Positions 1-14,840 are shown, counted from the stretch's first letter. The stretch is 64,000 bases of DNA from Datnioides undecimradiatus (GCA_008933995.1 WARS01000036.1:6486419-6550418); one strand, 5' to 3'. The notes: generated from the sequence alone by a model not told the origin. Made by a program: numbers and translations.

Positions 1-3000
1 ACCCTTGCACACTTTAACAACTTTAATTCACTGTTAAAAGTGTACATCATATTTTTTGAACTGCTGTGATGAATGAGCCACTGCCTTGACCATTCAGGCA
101 AACACATATTATGGGTAATCTCTCACATAATTGCACTGAAGGGTTGAACTGGGCACATAGGCCCACAGTTTTATCAGATGTATGAAGCTGTTTTGTAGAA
201 TTGGAGATGAGAATGTCATTTTATCTGGACAGCCCGAGAGGTTTAAACCCTCTGCAGAACAATGCTGGTCCGCTCGACACGGAGGAAGCAGTGTGTAGAT
301 GGGGAAAGTGGTTTCACATCTGGCGAATATGGGCTCACAATAAACTAGAAAAACACCTGTCCCCTTCTCGTTCTAGCATCTTTCTGTGGTGGAATTGAAC
401 TCTGTCAGCAGGCTCTCGCAGCAGAGAGCGGAAACACTGGCAGCTCCTCTCCACCATGTCACATCTCACAATGTCTATTCTTATTAGTTTGTTTCATTAG
501 TCGCTCCTTTAGTTTAACAACACCATTCTATATTTAGTACAGATGCAGCGGAGAGTGCAATTATATAAATATATCATTGTCGTCGGCTGTAGTTTTGTGC
601 ACCGCCAACAGTATCTAGAATGACTTTGATACCTGTTTTAACATTCAACCTTGTCTCACCTCACTGGTTCTCACTGGTTCACTGGCTCTTGTTTGTGTGT
701 ACATGAAGTAATGCTAATACACCCATACTTACTGATTTTCCCCCTTTTTTTCTTTTTATAATCATACTTCCTGTTTCCTCCTATCTTCACTAACAGCTTT
801 TCTACGGTCTGCAACCACGTACTGTGTCAGTGTTAATTTAATTCCCCCCCACTCTCTGTTTTCATGTCATCTGCTAATAGTATCTACTTGATCTGTGTTT
901 GTGTGTTTTGCTTCTGTCTATTCACCTGTTGTGCTTCGTTATGCCTGAACGATAAAATGGGGATTTTTACAGAGAGGAATTTCCATGTTATTGAAAAAAG
1001 GCTGGTATATTTCATACTGTGATTTTCAAATCAGCAGGTGTTTATTTTGACTTTGTTCCGCTCTGGGCAATGCCTGTGGCAATGCTGCCTTGCCAGTATA
1101 CAGGACTTGACACAGCATGGTACTGAATGCTGGAGACAGGGCTCATCTCAGTGCTGCTGTCCAGTGATTCAGTCAGGTACCAGACATATTCACTGGTATT
1201 CACCCCTCTTAAAACAAACAGCGAAGGGGATGCATTTGACAGAATAAAAAGTAATATTTTTGACTATCTTATTTATTTCTTTTACTTATTTTTATAATAG
1301 AAATATCATATTGTGTGTGTCTACTTGAGTTTTGTAACAATTGCAAATAAATGATACAGGTTATTACTTTTCTTATTTCAAAATACAAACCGTTTACCAC
1401 TGAAAAGGGATAATAGTAAATAAATCATGCCTCTTTTTGTGTGTCTTACTTCTTTCCTTGTCAACAGGGACTTCACTTCCTTTGTTTGATTGGTCAGGGT
1501 CAAATGGATTTACAATTTGTAATGACCATCTCATAAAACATACCAACAACAGACAAATACACTACAGTGTTCCTGTGCTTGAATGAAGCACAGGCAGTGT
1601 GTTTATGTGTTGATCTGTTCACAAACATCCAGTTTACTCACACTGGTCACTACATCTTGTTCTCCCCGGCAGCGGCCTTGTTAAAAGAATATTACACACC
1701 GTATTATTATTCATTTCATTTATAGAGCTCTATTTAGGAGATTTGTGAAAGCAGTTTATTGTAGCCTAACAGATGTTTTCTGACCACTGTCTTTGACACA
1801 CAACTCAAGAAAAGAAGTGCCACTAAAACTGATGACGTTTGTTCAAAAGCCATTGTTTTTTATCTTCCATGGCATGAATTTTAAACAGTTCCCTGATTTT
1901 CAACAGTCAGACTTCACAGTTTTAAGTTATTTTTATCAAGTGGTCCACAGTGGCAAACATACTACAACGCAACTAATGAAAACATTTCCACTGGGAGAAA
2001 TGTGCTGCAGCTTCATTAATGCTGCCAATTCAAAAACATTCAAACCCAAAAAACAAATGCAGAAATGCTGCATATCCAGTGAACACAACGGAAGTTCTCA
2101 GCTGTGTGGGAGCACTAACTGGAACAAATGAACTAGACAATTTTTGAATGTAAAAAGAATAATTAATTTAATGCACCTTTTTTCCATTTCAATAGCTGGA
2201 AAGATAAGTCTGTTGTTCTCCTCCAGTGTGCAAAAAAGATGTTTTCGACTTTTACTCATAAATCTAAACATCTGAAACAACATTGCAGTCATGTTGCGGT
2301 TTGGCCGTATATTCAAGCATATCAGATCTGTAATGAAACAAGTAATAAACGATCCCCCACTCTTGTGCTTAAAGGATAAGTTTGGCAATTTTCTTATTGT
2401 CAACAAATCCTGTGATAAAACCAAAGCCAACAATGCTTCACTCGCTCTCTGAATACTTTCTGACCTCCCCACCCTGTCTGTTACTCTGAGCCTCAAGCCC
2501 TTTAGTGTCTACTGAAGTCGTTAAAACCAGGTCACAAATACATAGTTTCATTATTGGAGTAATTTATAAGCAATTTCCTGAAACATCTGGGTGCTGTAAT
2601 TTTAGTTAAGGTAAGGAAACAAGAATAAGCCTCAATCAGAGGAATAAGCTCAGCTTCAGCTGCTGAAGTGCTGAGCAAAATGTATTGCCTTTGTCAGGGT
2701 TAATAAAGGAACCTTGATTATATTTTTGTGGGTTGAGTGTGCATCCTCAATGGCACAAACACCTGTGACCAGTTTTTTTCTGATTACACATTTATCTTGC
2801 AGGTGCCAGCACCTCCAAACGTGAAGCACATGCTGCGTGCAGAGCTTTTTGCTTTTCTCCCCAAGAATATAGCCCAGTTCCAATATGCGCCCTTACAGAC
2901 TTACAGACACGCAGGTGCTACAGCGAGTGCTTGAGCACCTTTTATGCACACTTTACACTGTCATTTGCAACAGGATTTAAAAAACAGTGATGACAATGAA

Positions 3001-6000
3001 ATTTCATAAGCATTACGTGTAAAAACACACGTCGCTACTCTGTGCTGTGTGTACTGTTTGTCTTATGATGCCACAGTGGTGATGATGATGATGATGACTT
3101 GGCCCAACAAGATTACTAATAAACCAAGACTGAGAAACAAATACTTTACTGTCACTCAACCCGAGCAGCTGTTTGCTTTGTTATAAAATGTGGCACTACT
3201 TCCTGTTTTTTAAATGTAAACATAGGTTGTTAAGCTGTTTAAATAAACAAAGGGCAGTCTCTGCAGGAGGGCAGGGACAAGTAAGGGATGTCAGGGGCGA
3301 CTGGTCAAGTTAAAGTTCATCACAGTGGGGTATCCTCGCTCCTTGTCTGATTATCAACACACATACACACACAACGTTATTACCACATCTAATAAAAAAT
3401 TCCACCAATAATACACCAACCATCTTGTTAGTAAGGTGCGTGTAGAGTACGAACCAGGAACTACAAAGAGAGAGCCTTGTGTTTTCTGAACTGATCTCAT
3501 TGCACTCCTTACAGACTATATGTTCTGTGTGATGAGGTTTACGCTGTGAGGTGAAGCTTCTGCTGGGGGGGGGGGGTGTAAGTCAGCTGACACGCTGCCT
3601 CTCCTGTAGCCTTTGATCTTGTGTAATGGCTTCTGGTATATTTAATATTATATAGTGAAATATTCCTGAAGTTTTCCCCCCTCGTGCTAAAGACATGCAA
3701 GTTAGTTGAACTGGCAACTCTAAAATGCTGATGTAGGCATAAATGTATTTCTTTTTCTATTTGTGTGTTGTGCCTTGAAAAAATCTACAGTGACCTGCCC
3801 AGCAGTGAGTCTGTGTTTCTCCATAAGATATAGTACATTGACCTGTAAAATGTGGTGTCTGGTGTAAAACACCAACATTTTGACATGCGAAAGTTATGGG
3901 AAGCTCAGAGTAACAGTAAATAATGTTTTTTGAATAATTTCATTGTTGTGCTTCAAGTGCACGTGTCAGTAACATGTTTCTCTTCTCCAGAGATGCAGGA
4001 TTTTATGCCCTCTAACTGCTCATTCCTTGAATGCCAGATGGTATTTTTTGAACTGAGGGGTATAGCAGTATGTTTTTCTGTGTCCAGTACAGAGGGGAGT
4101 TTTTGTCATCAGCCCTTCCTTGTTTTGCTGAATTATAGTGGCAGTTGTTGGTAACATCATTACACTGTGAAACTGGGGAAAATGAGAAAGGTTAAGAGCT
4201 CCGGAGAGGAACATATAGCAGCAGACAGGTCACAAGATTGGATTTGAAAAGATGAGAGGCATTATCCAGGGCTATTTTAAGAAGCATTAGTCCCCTATAA
4301 AACTTACTATAGCTGCTCTAAATAATCAGTTTGATCTTTTCTGATTGATACAGTCTAATACAAACTTACATAAATTTATCAGAATCACACAGCTGGACTC
4401 AGGAAAAAGGCTGGTGCTATGACCCTGAGGTGACTGCTGCGCCATGTGTGCACTTTATGGAAAACCAGTGACAAGCTGCAGCCACAGATAAAGGAGGCAG
4501 AGAAACTGCAATGTGATGGAAACTGTGAAACTAAATATATTGCAGATACATCACTGTCACACTCAATTTGTCCATTTGACCCCATTTGTAAATTAGGCTG
4601 CATGGTTCACAATCTATCTATATGATCATATGACAGGAATTGTAAAGACATTCATGAAAAATAAGCACTGCCGCACTGAACAGAACAGACCGAACAGAGA
4701 AAAACACTGCAATGCTGCCGTGGAAAAACTTCCACTTCTCATCAATCTCCACTTTGATGAAAAGTGAAAACTCGTTCAGCCTCAGCTGATCTGCATATGT
4801 GGTTTATTTCAACACTGCTCCGACATCACATTAGATCTTGATCATGGTACAGCTCTGATAGACTTCATGGACAAAGCTCAAAACAAGAACTTAAAGGAGC
4901 ATTACATTTGCTCAGCTTTATACAGTATGGCCCACTTACATTTCTTATCCATTATTATCACCTTATCTTTACCTCTAATCACCTAATGCTTCTTCGTGTT
5001 AAGTAAACCATGTGTGGAGGGGATCTCAAGGTTTCCCAGTCATGTCAATAAACAAGTTTCTGTTTCTGTATTTAATTTGTATTTAACCAGGTTAGTCCCA
5101 AAATATCAACGATATCAAAGATCCCTGAGAGAGACGACAGAGACGAGACCACAGGAAAACTTAATAGATACACAAATATATGCAATTACTTGGACATAGA
5201 CAAGCACCAACAAATACATTAACCATTTTAGTTACAAGAGCTTTAAAATCAGTCATTACACATAAGGCTTTGTTACCTCTGGATGTTTCCTACACACAAA
5301 AAAAACCCCATTCCAGGTATTTACTGCTGCAATGAAACAGCCAAATGGCACAGCTGCTTCAGGCTCAAGGTCCTGTTACTGTGCGTGTTCACAGTCACAT
5401 TGTCATGGCTTACTGGGACTTTAGCAAGCTAAACACACTGTGTGGTGAGTCTTCGTAGGCTGTTGTGCTTCCACTTTTTAGGATTTGAGTCACTTTCACC
5501 TTCATGCACATCTCTGCCACTGTACCACAGCAGCTTTTTTGGCGGGTCCAGTATGTGCTTTACACACCGACACTGACAGACTTTTCAGTTTTCCTTTTAA
5601 ATGAATTAGATACGTGGTTTTTTTTTCTTGAGAAACAAGACCAAATGAAATGTTAACATTAATATTTGATAGACCTAACTCTATGTTCCCAGTGGATTTT
5701 AGAGTTTTTCTGTCAAGCATTATGAAAGCAAGTTGTGAATATGAATGTAAGGCAGGAGAAGAACCAAATGTGCAGCCATACCACTGGGTAACTACTCGCT
5801 TGCTTGCTTTGTCTTGCCTTTGTTTAGACATAATGAAACTTCAAAATGACGCATAAGTGATTCTTTACACATGGAGTGTAAATGTCTTTAAAAATAAGTC
5901 TGTCAACAGAAACAGAGGAAGTATTATTATAATATATAATATATTTTATTATACAATAAAAAAGCCCAACCACTCATTACAGAAGAGAGAGATTGAAAAG

Positions 6001-6593
6001 AATGTTACAGCTGATATGTCTGTGTATTTGGCAACGTTGGGCCAAATTTGATTAAGTACTCAATGGACAATTATGAAGTGGAGTGGCAGTAAAGGCTTCA
6101 GTATACCAAACGAAAGAATGAGTGGAGCAGTGAGGGAACCGGGGATGTAGGGGTCATTTGTTTGGTGACCCAGTGTGATAATCCCATAACCTTAATCCTG
6201 ACAGACTGCAGGTTTTACCTCAGATCAGACACACTAAGAGATTAAGAGACTTCGCCAACATCAGTGAGACTGTACAATTAAATGAAATGGTTAAGAAACC
6301 CCAAATGAGGTTGAGTAACTCGTGTGAGTATTACAATACTGCACACTGGGATGTGGGAAAATTGCATATTTGCTGTATTATCAGTATTTTAGATTTTAAA
6401 AATGACTAACATTAGCTGCTCTATTTAATGTATTTTTATGCAGGTTTTTAGCATTTTATAGACTTATTTTGATGGTACTCTCCTGCTCTATGACATAATT
6501 ACACAGTATATTTTATGTTTTTGTTCATATCCTTGTGAGCCATATGGTTTAGAGCTGCTCTCTTTCATTCCTCTGCCTCTCTGTCTTTCTCAG
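1..6593. other. Non-coding: probable first intron of the TMT-type opsin
   Basis: No convincing exon is seen here on either strand. The opsin exon that starts at 6594 enters in phase 1 (its first two bases complete a split glycine codon), so an upstream coding exon carrying TM1 to TM3 must exist. No reading frame in this stretch resembles that part of an opsin, so that exon probably lies left of base 1 and this stretch is intron. It holds a G12 run at 3565-3576, a short GAT repeat at 3081-3097, and segments resembling dispersed teleost repeats near 2370-2480 (TTAAAGGATAAGTTTGG-like) and 5080-5160 (TTTAACCAGGTTAGTCCC-like). The repeat assignments rest on memory of common fish sequences and are weak. 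Confidence 0.55.
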
Positions 6594-6919
6594 GTATTGT
6601 TTCCCTGATCTCTCTGGTTATCCTCTCCTACGACCGCTACAGCACTCTGACTGTATACAACAAGCGTGGGCCAAACTACCGCAAACCCCTGCTGGCTGTC
6701 GGGGGCTCCTGGCTGTACTCCTTGTTCTGGACAGTGCCCCCTCTGCTGGGCTGGAGCAGCTATGGCATAGAGGGGGCAGGAACAAGTTGCTCTGTGTCCT
6801 GGACGGTTCAGACAGCCCAGTCGCATGCCTACATCATCTGCCTCTTCATTTTCTGCCTGGGTATACCAATCCTGGTGATGATCTATTGCTATGGCAGACT
6901 GTTACTTGCAGTCAAACAG
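6594..6919 (+). CDS. tmtops: TMT/encephalopsin-type opsin, internal exon (end of TM3 to TM5)
   Basis: This exon encodes 108 codons plus a split first codon of a non-visual, retinal-binding G-protein-coupled receptor of the TMT/OPN3 opsin group, a light-sensing plasma-membrane protein expressed in fish brain and many tissues. It is bounded by a CAG acceptor (6591-6593) preceded by a pyrimidine tract and by a GTAGAG donor at 6920. It exits in phase 0. Visible landmarks are the YDRY motif at the end of TM3 (the D/ERY G-protein switch), a TM4 block with GGSWLYSLFWTVPPLLGW, then EC2 with SSYGIEGAGTSCSVSW. In EC2 the E aligns with the ancestral counterion Glu181 of rhodopsin and the C with the disulfide Cys187. 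TM5 ends in YCYGRLLLAVKQ. The split after LFG/before IVSL fits the TMT and OPN3 exon structure. The exact TMT subgroup (1, 2 or 3) cannot be settled here, and OPN3 proper is less likely. Confidence 0.9.
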
Positions 6920-9900
6920 GTAGAGAGATGTCAAACTGTGTGTGTGCATGTGTGTGTGTAAATTTTTTCTGTCTGATCCCAACTGCAAAACCACAAAAGT
7001 CTTCAACTGATTGCTCACCCATCCAATCCCATCAAATTTTTGATTCCCCTTGGAACATGCACCAAATCCAAATTGCCTACTTTCCCCTGAATAAGGAGGC
7101 GTAAGCTCTCCATCTTGCTTAACAGTGCTGCTTTATGTAAGATTGCCAAAATGACAGCCTAAAATGTACATCACTGTCATATTGAGAATGCAGCAGCTGT
7201 AAATGATGCTGCATTATCAATGCTAAGAGACACTTGAGTAGTACTCAGTGGAAGTGACTGAAAACTTGGGGTCCTGAGATCTGATCCAGGCCTGGGAGCC
7301 TGCAGGTAGAGGCACAGGTTACAGAGGTGCCTCAGAAACCTTTGCCAACACGTTTGACCCTTGATACAATGAACATCCAATCATCTGAGAGTGTTTGAGC
7401 TCACCCGCACCAGCACTGTTGATCCTTTGTGTGCTAGAGCAAGGAGTGTGCAGCACAAAGAGAAAGGTACAACCAAGTGTGACATTTGGGATATTCAAAT
7501 TTACCAGGAGTCAATAGGACAGGCTTTGGACAGGGTTGCTTCGCTTGCCACATGTCACTGTTTCAACTCATCAGTCCATTATAATGTGGATTTTACATAC
7601 AACAATGACATAACACAATAAGAGCTGAGGCTGGCAGCATCTGTTGGAACAGGATCCTGTTTAGTGGCTTGCAAGAACTCGTCAAGAATAGCGTCATCTA
7701 GGTAGTTCTTCACATTAGCCACTGTCATCACCAGCTTTTGGATTGCTGCAGTGACTGTTGTAAGGATGAAGGCACTATGCTCACTGTACTTATATATCTC
7801 CTTTCTAGTTCCAGCCACTTAAAGCACTCTAACTCTACACCCATTCACCCATTCATACACTGATACATTCATACACATTCATACATATTCACACACCAAT
7901 GGCACACCCATTAGGGTTTAGTGTCTTGCCCAAGGACACATGCAGCCAGCTTTTCCTCATAAGAGGAACTGAGGATCAAACCATCAATTGAATGTCCATT
8001 GACATTCAAATTCTGACATACCGAGCCAAAGCTGCAGTGGCGGCTGGAGAAGGAAGTGATGCAGTTGGATGGTATACAGTTTTATCCTTGATCTTCAGGT
8101 GGAGGGCATACATTAAATCCATTCTCATAAGTGCCGTCTCTGAGTCCACGACATAGAAGTTGGCTGGGCCACATGAACAGTCGATTGCTTGCAGAACAGC
8201 ATCTTAATAGGGGTCCATCAATATATCACTAACAATCATATATCATGGGACTGTTGGAGAGGCGTTTCCTTGAAAAGCTCCTAATAGATGCTTTGGGGTA
8301 AGACACTGAAGCAACAGTGTCCACAGTTAGTTTTGATATCTTGACTTCAGTTCAACTTTGGACTGTATGTTATCAAACAATCTCTTTTATCCACAAACAA
8401 CTAGTGGTATTCAACTTCTCTCACTGAATGAGACAGAAATACATGTAGAAGAAATACAGTGAAAGACGGTTCATACAGAGGGAACAGAGGCACAACATGT
8501 GCAGGTGACAAATCCTGATCACTTGGTATATATTCAGCCAGCTCTCTTGCTGATTTAACTTGAGTAGTTATTGTAATTGTTTCTGCTAATGTCTCTCTCA
8601 CTAAAGCAAACGTTAGCCACACGCTCCACGAGCTGCTCCCAATGGATATCATCTTTACTGGAACGTTCAGTCTTTTTCTCAAAGCCTGATGCTCTGTTGC
8701 CACATTGTCACCTGTATGAAAGTATGAAAGAACCACTGTTCATTCCTATGTTCTATGCATTTCCAACTGCATTACTGACCTTAAAGAAATGTTTTAACAT
8801 ACTTACCCATGTCTTGAATGGTTTTGTTGACTCTTCAGGCGTGGCAGAAAAAGGTCCCCAGGTTGTTTATAGGTGGCAGGAAACAGGATCAGGTAGGATT
8901 ATATCTGATTTTTAGGAAAGTAGCAGGATACAGACTCCATCTTGACATTTGGGCTATGCATCAACATTACTTCATCAACTACTGCATCACTTCCTGTCTT
9001 TTACCTATAGTAGTGTTGTGTACCACCTTGTGGTATAATGGAGAACAGAGCAATTCCTAACTGAACACACCTCATCCCACAGTTGAAGCCAGTACCCCAG
9101 ACATACACTTGGGTTTGTTTCATCAACTCAGCCTGACTGCACAGCTGACACACAAAACCTGACCAATGCTGTCCAATATATGCAGCTAGCTCCATGCAAA
9201 GCTAGTGGACATCTGAGAAAGTCTTTGGGCCTGTCCACCATCTGCCATTCTGTATGAACAAGTTTAACCCATATGTTGCCTCAGAGAAAGGTGAATGGCT
9301 CTGTGTCAATCGTATTAAAATCCCGCTACACAGCTGCACATCCATGTCACAGTCAGAAGCGGAGGAGGCTGACAGATGACGCGATGTGATAATGTGACAT
9401 CAATGAAATTTTCAGCACGGCACCAATAGTTTGAAGAATTTTCTGTCTTACAACATCAACAGTCTATGTCAGTTTTAGGTGACAGTCCATAAATCAAGGA
9501 AATCTCTTTCACAGAGAACCTTGAGCTACCTTTTCTTCATTCACTAGAAGGCACAAGACAGACACAGATGTTAATGACTTAGCTAACAACCTAAAATATG
9601 TTTTTCTCTGCCAGTTTTTCCAACTTTGATTAAAATAACCCTTACTCACCCCTTCTCTCAGAACTGTGCCTTTTATTACTAAGGCAGGATATGCAAAGTG
9701 ATTTTTACTTTTACTCTAACGATGCAGCTCTAAATAATCATGTTTGCTATATTTAAATGATTTCTAAGCAATAATATAAAACAAGCCGATAATTATTAGA
9801 CACAAAAAACAGTAGGTCTTGGACTCTACAGAGGCACAGCCAGGGTTGTCGCCCTGAAACCGTATGATGTAAATGGAAGCACTAAAAATAAAGAGATCAG

Positions 9901-12900
9901 AACTCCAGCAGTTATTGTATGAAGATCAGCTTCAGTGTTTCATACTGGGACTTCATGAGTGTCATCCAAGAGGTCCACAAGCCAAAACTGATCCGGCAAT
10001 AGAGCTGTTTCTTATAACAAAGCTTCAACTGTTGCTATAGTAAAGGGTTTATATAGTAGACCTCTTTAGATTTATTTTCTCCATGCATTTTGTAAGAAGG
10101 TGATGTTTTGCCAGTAATCCCTACTCTGCTCCTACAGCACGGAATATATTTCAGATATGTGTTTGGATACATGAAATGAATGCATTATTTCCCCACAGTA
10201 TAACTCAGGCACCGCCCTGAGCACAACAAACTGATTTTAAGATGCCAGCCAGTCACTGTAATGCCCATTTAAAGTATTCATGGCAGCGACTGGTACATGG
10301 AGTTTTGTTGAGTGCAGCGGGAGAGACTTTACTCGCTTTAAGTAAGTGAAATCCTCCCAACCATCCCAGTGATTTAGACTGTTTATTCCTCGGAGCTGAG
10401 CACAGCATTACACCTTAGAAAGATCAGCTGCTGTGACAAAGCCTAAAGCCACTTTAGAAATGGCCTTGTTTCTTTAGTCGTTTTAATCCAATGTTTTTGT
10501 AAGGCGCTTTGGGTCTCAGTTTTTGATGTGCCGCACAAATAAAGATTATTAGAAGATGACTGCACAGTACACAAACAGAAAAAGACAATAAACAACCTCT
10601 AGTCCCTTGGAAGAAAGTGGAAATGGTACTTTTGCACTGCTGTCGAGCTCCACAGGAGCACATATCTCGTTTCCTGCTGGGTTGCTCCACAATAGATAAA
10701 TCATATTCTCTGTATGTTATGACCTTGTATCATTGGTTTTAATTCAATATTTCCTTTGTCCAGTCACAGATCTACAAATACACATAAACAGTATTTAGAG
10801 AACACTTCTCTTAGCACAATAAGGCTTCCTCATTCAGAAATACATCTTTGGACCGAAGTACCTGTCATGCTGGCTCACAGGGTGTGTATGATTTCATGTA
10901 AGTAGCACCGCAGTTTTACTAAAACAATTTTTAAAAAATCTATAAAAATAAATAAAAACAATAAAAAACGATACCTGAATGTTGGTCATAAGTATGGACA
11001 ATGCAGTTTGTACAGGAATGTCCTTTCAATGCTTTTCAGTAACAGTGAAAATAGACAAAATGATGAACAGGAACCAGTGGACATCCCCTGAGCAGAATGT
11101 ACAATAAAATTAAACAAATACATTTACAGAGCATTTGAGTCAAGGGAGTAGCTTTGCATTACATTACCTGCATTACGGGCTCAGATATCATATAACTTGA
11201 TAAAGCTTCATTCCTCAGAGTGCAAATTGTCTCAGTGAAGCTCTTATTAAGGATTTTCACTAATTTCATTCACTTGGTTCATGTAGGAAAACCCTTTTGT
11301 GAGCACTGATGGGCTCTGCTCACCATCTCTTTGTAAATCTTTATGTTTCTCCAAAATGATGTTTAAAGGGATAGTTCATGTTTTTTGAAGTCCGGTTGAA
11401 CAAGGTGCTCATCCGCTGCCTCTGAAAGGATTTGTCAAAATAGTTTGGTGGATTTCAGTTTCCTATTGAAAAGGGCTGTCTGATAGCAGGTTAAAGCGAT
11501 GAAAATATTCCAAATATAATGTACAAATAAACTCATAGAGATTACTTTTAGGTATGCCCTTTCTAGGCTAAAATTATATTTTTCTACTGAACACTTCTAC
11601 ACCAGTACAATGCTTCGCTTCCATGATGGTACTCCTGCTGCTTCTCCAAACTGAGGACTTGCCAACCATAAGCCACTGTGCATAATATACGAAGTATGTA
11701 TAAATACTATGTATAAAAAACTAGAACTGTCCCAAAAATGCCATTTTGTGTAATGACCCTTTATGATAAGCCTTGCAGAAGCCTTTTCAAAGTTTCATAA
11801 CACAAATTATTGACCTTAAATCACATAGTTGTCCTCAATAGGCAAAAGAATCGGTCAAAGGCTTACAGATACTGAGAGGAAACTGGTTGTGTGTCCTGTT
11901 TTCCACAGTCAAATGCTCTGCAGTGTTTTCTGGCTTGTAAAACAACCTATTGATTTACAAAATAGTTTCATTTTCATCAGCATCCTCGCAAATCTGAACA
12001 GCTGTCCATTCAGACCAAACGGAAGTGATCAAAAAACAAAAAAACAAAAGCAGTCCCTTTATGTAACACAGAAAATAGTCCCTATAATCCAACCAGAACC
12101 AGACATAGGAACAAGTCAGTATAGGCAGAAAAAAACACATTTAGACCACAGTGCATTTCCTGTTCATGTCCATGTCATACAGTGTTTTACACTGTACACA
12201 ACAGTATTATATGGAATTTTGTCAGTCAGATCCAGTCTAGCACAGCTGGCCTCTCAAATTACAGTGTTTTTATAGTTCAGGCCTACATGTTCAAATAAAG
12301 TAATTTAGATCTTTCTAAAAGTATAGATCCCTGCTATTTAAAGTGTACAATCAGTGCAAAATATGTGTTTACATTTATGTTGCAGCAACAGCAACAACTG
12401 AAAACACATGCAGAATATTGTACTGGTGTGGAGATCTTTCAGTGAGCATTGGAAAAACTTAGTTTCCTTCTGTTTCCCTGCAGTTTTTAAGTATACTTCC
12501 ACGTTTACTTTATATTCATGATTTTTGAATTTTAGTTTTTAAAATGTGTTGTAGATGTGTATTTAGATCATTATTTGTTTGTATTTGACCTTTTTTAGCA
12601 TCTTTTGGGTAGTTTTCATATAAGCCATTGCAGGTTTCCGCCTCACCATCACTTACTTTTATATTCCCTTCATGTGTTTTGTGTTCAGTAAAGTCAACAA
12701 AAACAGTAGCTTGTCACATGTGCTGTGCAGAGGAAGTTTGGGTAGTGTAGGGAGACGCAGCAGTAAATGGTGAATCAGTAGAGTAATGGTGAGGCGTATC
12801 GGATTATAAAGGCTTCTGTGTGCCACTGTATGAATGTGATGAGGGTGTTACTGGCCAGCTGGTCGCCAAGCAGCCAGTCAATGAGTCACTGATTGTAAAG

Positions 12901-14606
12901 AAAGTATCCCAAGAGATCAGTGGTGATCATCAGTTGTAGAAGTGAGCAAAGGAGACAGGAAAATTGTGACGTTCAAGGGGTGAAGTTATATGTTCCCCAT
13001 TAAACAGAAGGACTGGATGAGTAACTAATGCTATTGAAGTTATTGCATCCATGAGCAGAGCTAAGCTCCAACTGTGCCGGAGTCTCTAATAAAGTTTTGA
13101 GAGACTACTGGGCTCTACTGTGAAGAGCATTTGAGCACTTCATGCAGTGAGCTGGGAAAAATCCCCCACCTCTCTCCAACTTGTTTTTAATTACCATATA
13201 ACATAACAGGACAGTACAGAGGGATCCATCTGTGTGTGAGAAGATCCAAAGAAAGAAGTTAATATAATTTAAATTGGATTAGGATTCTGATAAAACTTGA
13301 TGGATCATGTTTAAAATCTATCAGAAGAAACACATAGTGAAAATATATTCTTTTATGATGATACCTGTGAAGAACATATATATATATATATATATATGTT
13401 TATACTGTGGTCTATCAATTTTATTGCACACTCTGGGTTTTAGGTGCTCAAAAGCTACAAATTCATTGCACGTAAATGGGTTGTGAGAATTTAATAAATG
13501 GCATATTTTTAATGGAATATTGCATCAGCCAAGTACAATATGAACATATGTCTTAGGTCTTATCTTTTTTTCGTCTGGGCTTCTAGAGGGCACATAGCCT
13601 GGGAATGAATGATAAGTCCAGTAGATATAATTGCCACAACAACACATGTTGGCTCTAACAGGTTAATCCAGCCATGTTTATGTTGAGGAATTGAATCAAA
13701 CATTGCTTGAATCTTGCACATTTTTTTGTGGTAAAAGGTTTCACATATTCAGCATCTCACTGTCATAACATACTCATACTATGTATTTAAGATTTTAGGT
13801 GACATTTCAAGTGGGAGCCCCTTGGTACAAGAATTCAGTTACATTATAGGCCTTTGTAGTTCTTGTACATAAGAACTTAGGACTTTAATATACATGGGCA
13901 ACAAAGACTTAAAGCCTTTATGTGAGTTATATTCTTTTTTTTAAATATGTGGCGCACATACATATCCACAAATTCTCTGCAGGTGCTGGGAAACAATAAA
14001 CTGCAGTCTTGTTACTAATCCTGCCTCCTACTTGAGGAAGACCATATTTGGCTGAAACACTATCATGCCTGTTGAATTAAAGAAGAACAGAAAGAAGGTG
14101 CTGTGGCTGTGTCTTGATGTGTAGCAGCTGATTTTCTTTCATTTGGGAAGCGACTGTTTTTCAATTTCAACATGGTATCAGAATACAGACAGTTATATTT
14201 TTTTATATAATTTACGTGAGACAAGCATAAGTCACAATCAAAAAATCTTTGCCATTTTATTTATATCACTCTTGTTGTGTGGCAGAGCAGTGAAAAGGAG
14301 GGACATATGAAAACTGGCAGTGTTGATAGTTTCCTTAAAACACAAATGACAAACTCATTACAGCCTAATGGCAACATAGCTTGTGCAATTAGTGAATCTA
14401 TGACATCAGAGCATTCTTGAATGCAGCGTGGAAGAAAATTGACCATGAAGTCTTTGTTTTGAAGTTTTTTTAAAGGTTGCCTTCCAGCAGTTGGAAATGA
14501 ATAAGTAATGGTAGCACTTCAAAAACACAGGATCTTTATTATCAAATGATCTTAGCTTTATTGTTTCACTCCTGCTTCATCGACTGTCTTTGACTCTCAT
14601 CTATAG
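6920..14606 (+). other. Opsin intron between TM5 and TM6 exons (7.7 kb)
   Basis: GT-AG intron (donor GTAGAG at 6920, acceptor TATAG ending 14606), phase 0 on both sides. I see no exon in it. At 7825-8000 there is a CATTCATACA-rich stretch followed by AGTGTCTTGCCCAAGGACAC and a GGATCAAACCATC segment, wording that is very common in dispersed teleost repeats. At 11365-11400 TTAAAGGGATAGTTCATG resembles the end of another dispersed fish repeat. A perfect (AT)11 run lies at 13376-13397. Several open frames of 60-150 codons occur, but none has a recognisable domain or good splice context. Confidence 0.6.
13376..13397. repeat. (AT)11 microsatellite
   Basis: Uninterrupted 22-bp AT dinucleotide run inside the opsin intron. 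Confidence 0.95.
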
Positions 14607-14840
14607 GTGGGTAAGATCCGAAAGACTGCAGCCCGGAAGAGGGAGTACCACATACTGTTCATGGTCCTGACCACAGCAGCCTGTTACCTGTTGTGCTGGA
14701 TGCCTTATGGTGTCGTGGCCATGATAGCGACATTCGGCCCACCCAACATCATCAGTCCTGTGGCCAGCGTGGTGCCCTCACTATTGGCCAAGAGCAGCAC
14801 AGTCATCAACCCCCTCATCTATATACTAATGAATAAACAG
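14607..14840 (+). CDS. tmtops: TMT/encephalopsin-type opsin, internal exon (IC3, TM6, TM7)
   Basis: This is a 234-nt, 78-codon exon, phase 0 at both ends, between acceptor CTATAG (14601-14606) and a consensus donor GTAAGT at 14841. It begins VGKIRKTAARKREYH (third cytoplasmic loop), then TM6 with LLCWMPYG (the CWxP toggle-switch region). TM7 reads SLLAKSSTVINPLIYILMNKQ: the K is the Schiff-base lysine for retinal (Lys296 in rhodopsin numbering) and NPLIY is the NPxxY activation motif. Since all the residues needed for chromophore binding and activation are intact, this copy is probably functional. The reading frame joins cleanly to 6594-6919 upstream and to 20778-20993 downstream. Confidence 0.92.

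Noticed and set aside
2098-2496. 132-codon minus-strand frame
   Set aside because: Overlaps a dispersed-repeat-like segment; no domain.
11829-12275. 148-codon plus-strand frame in the opsin intron
   Set aside because: No domain, no splice or start context, low-complexity Lys/Gln stretches; expected by chance in 7.7 kb of intron.
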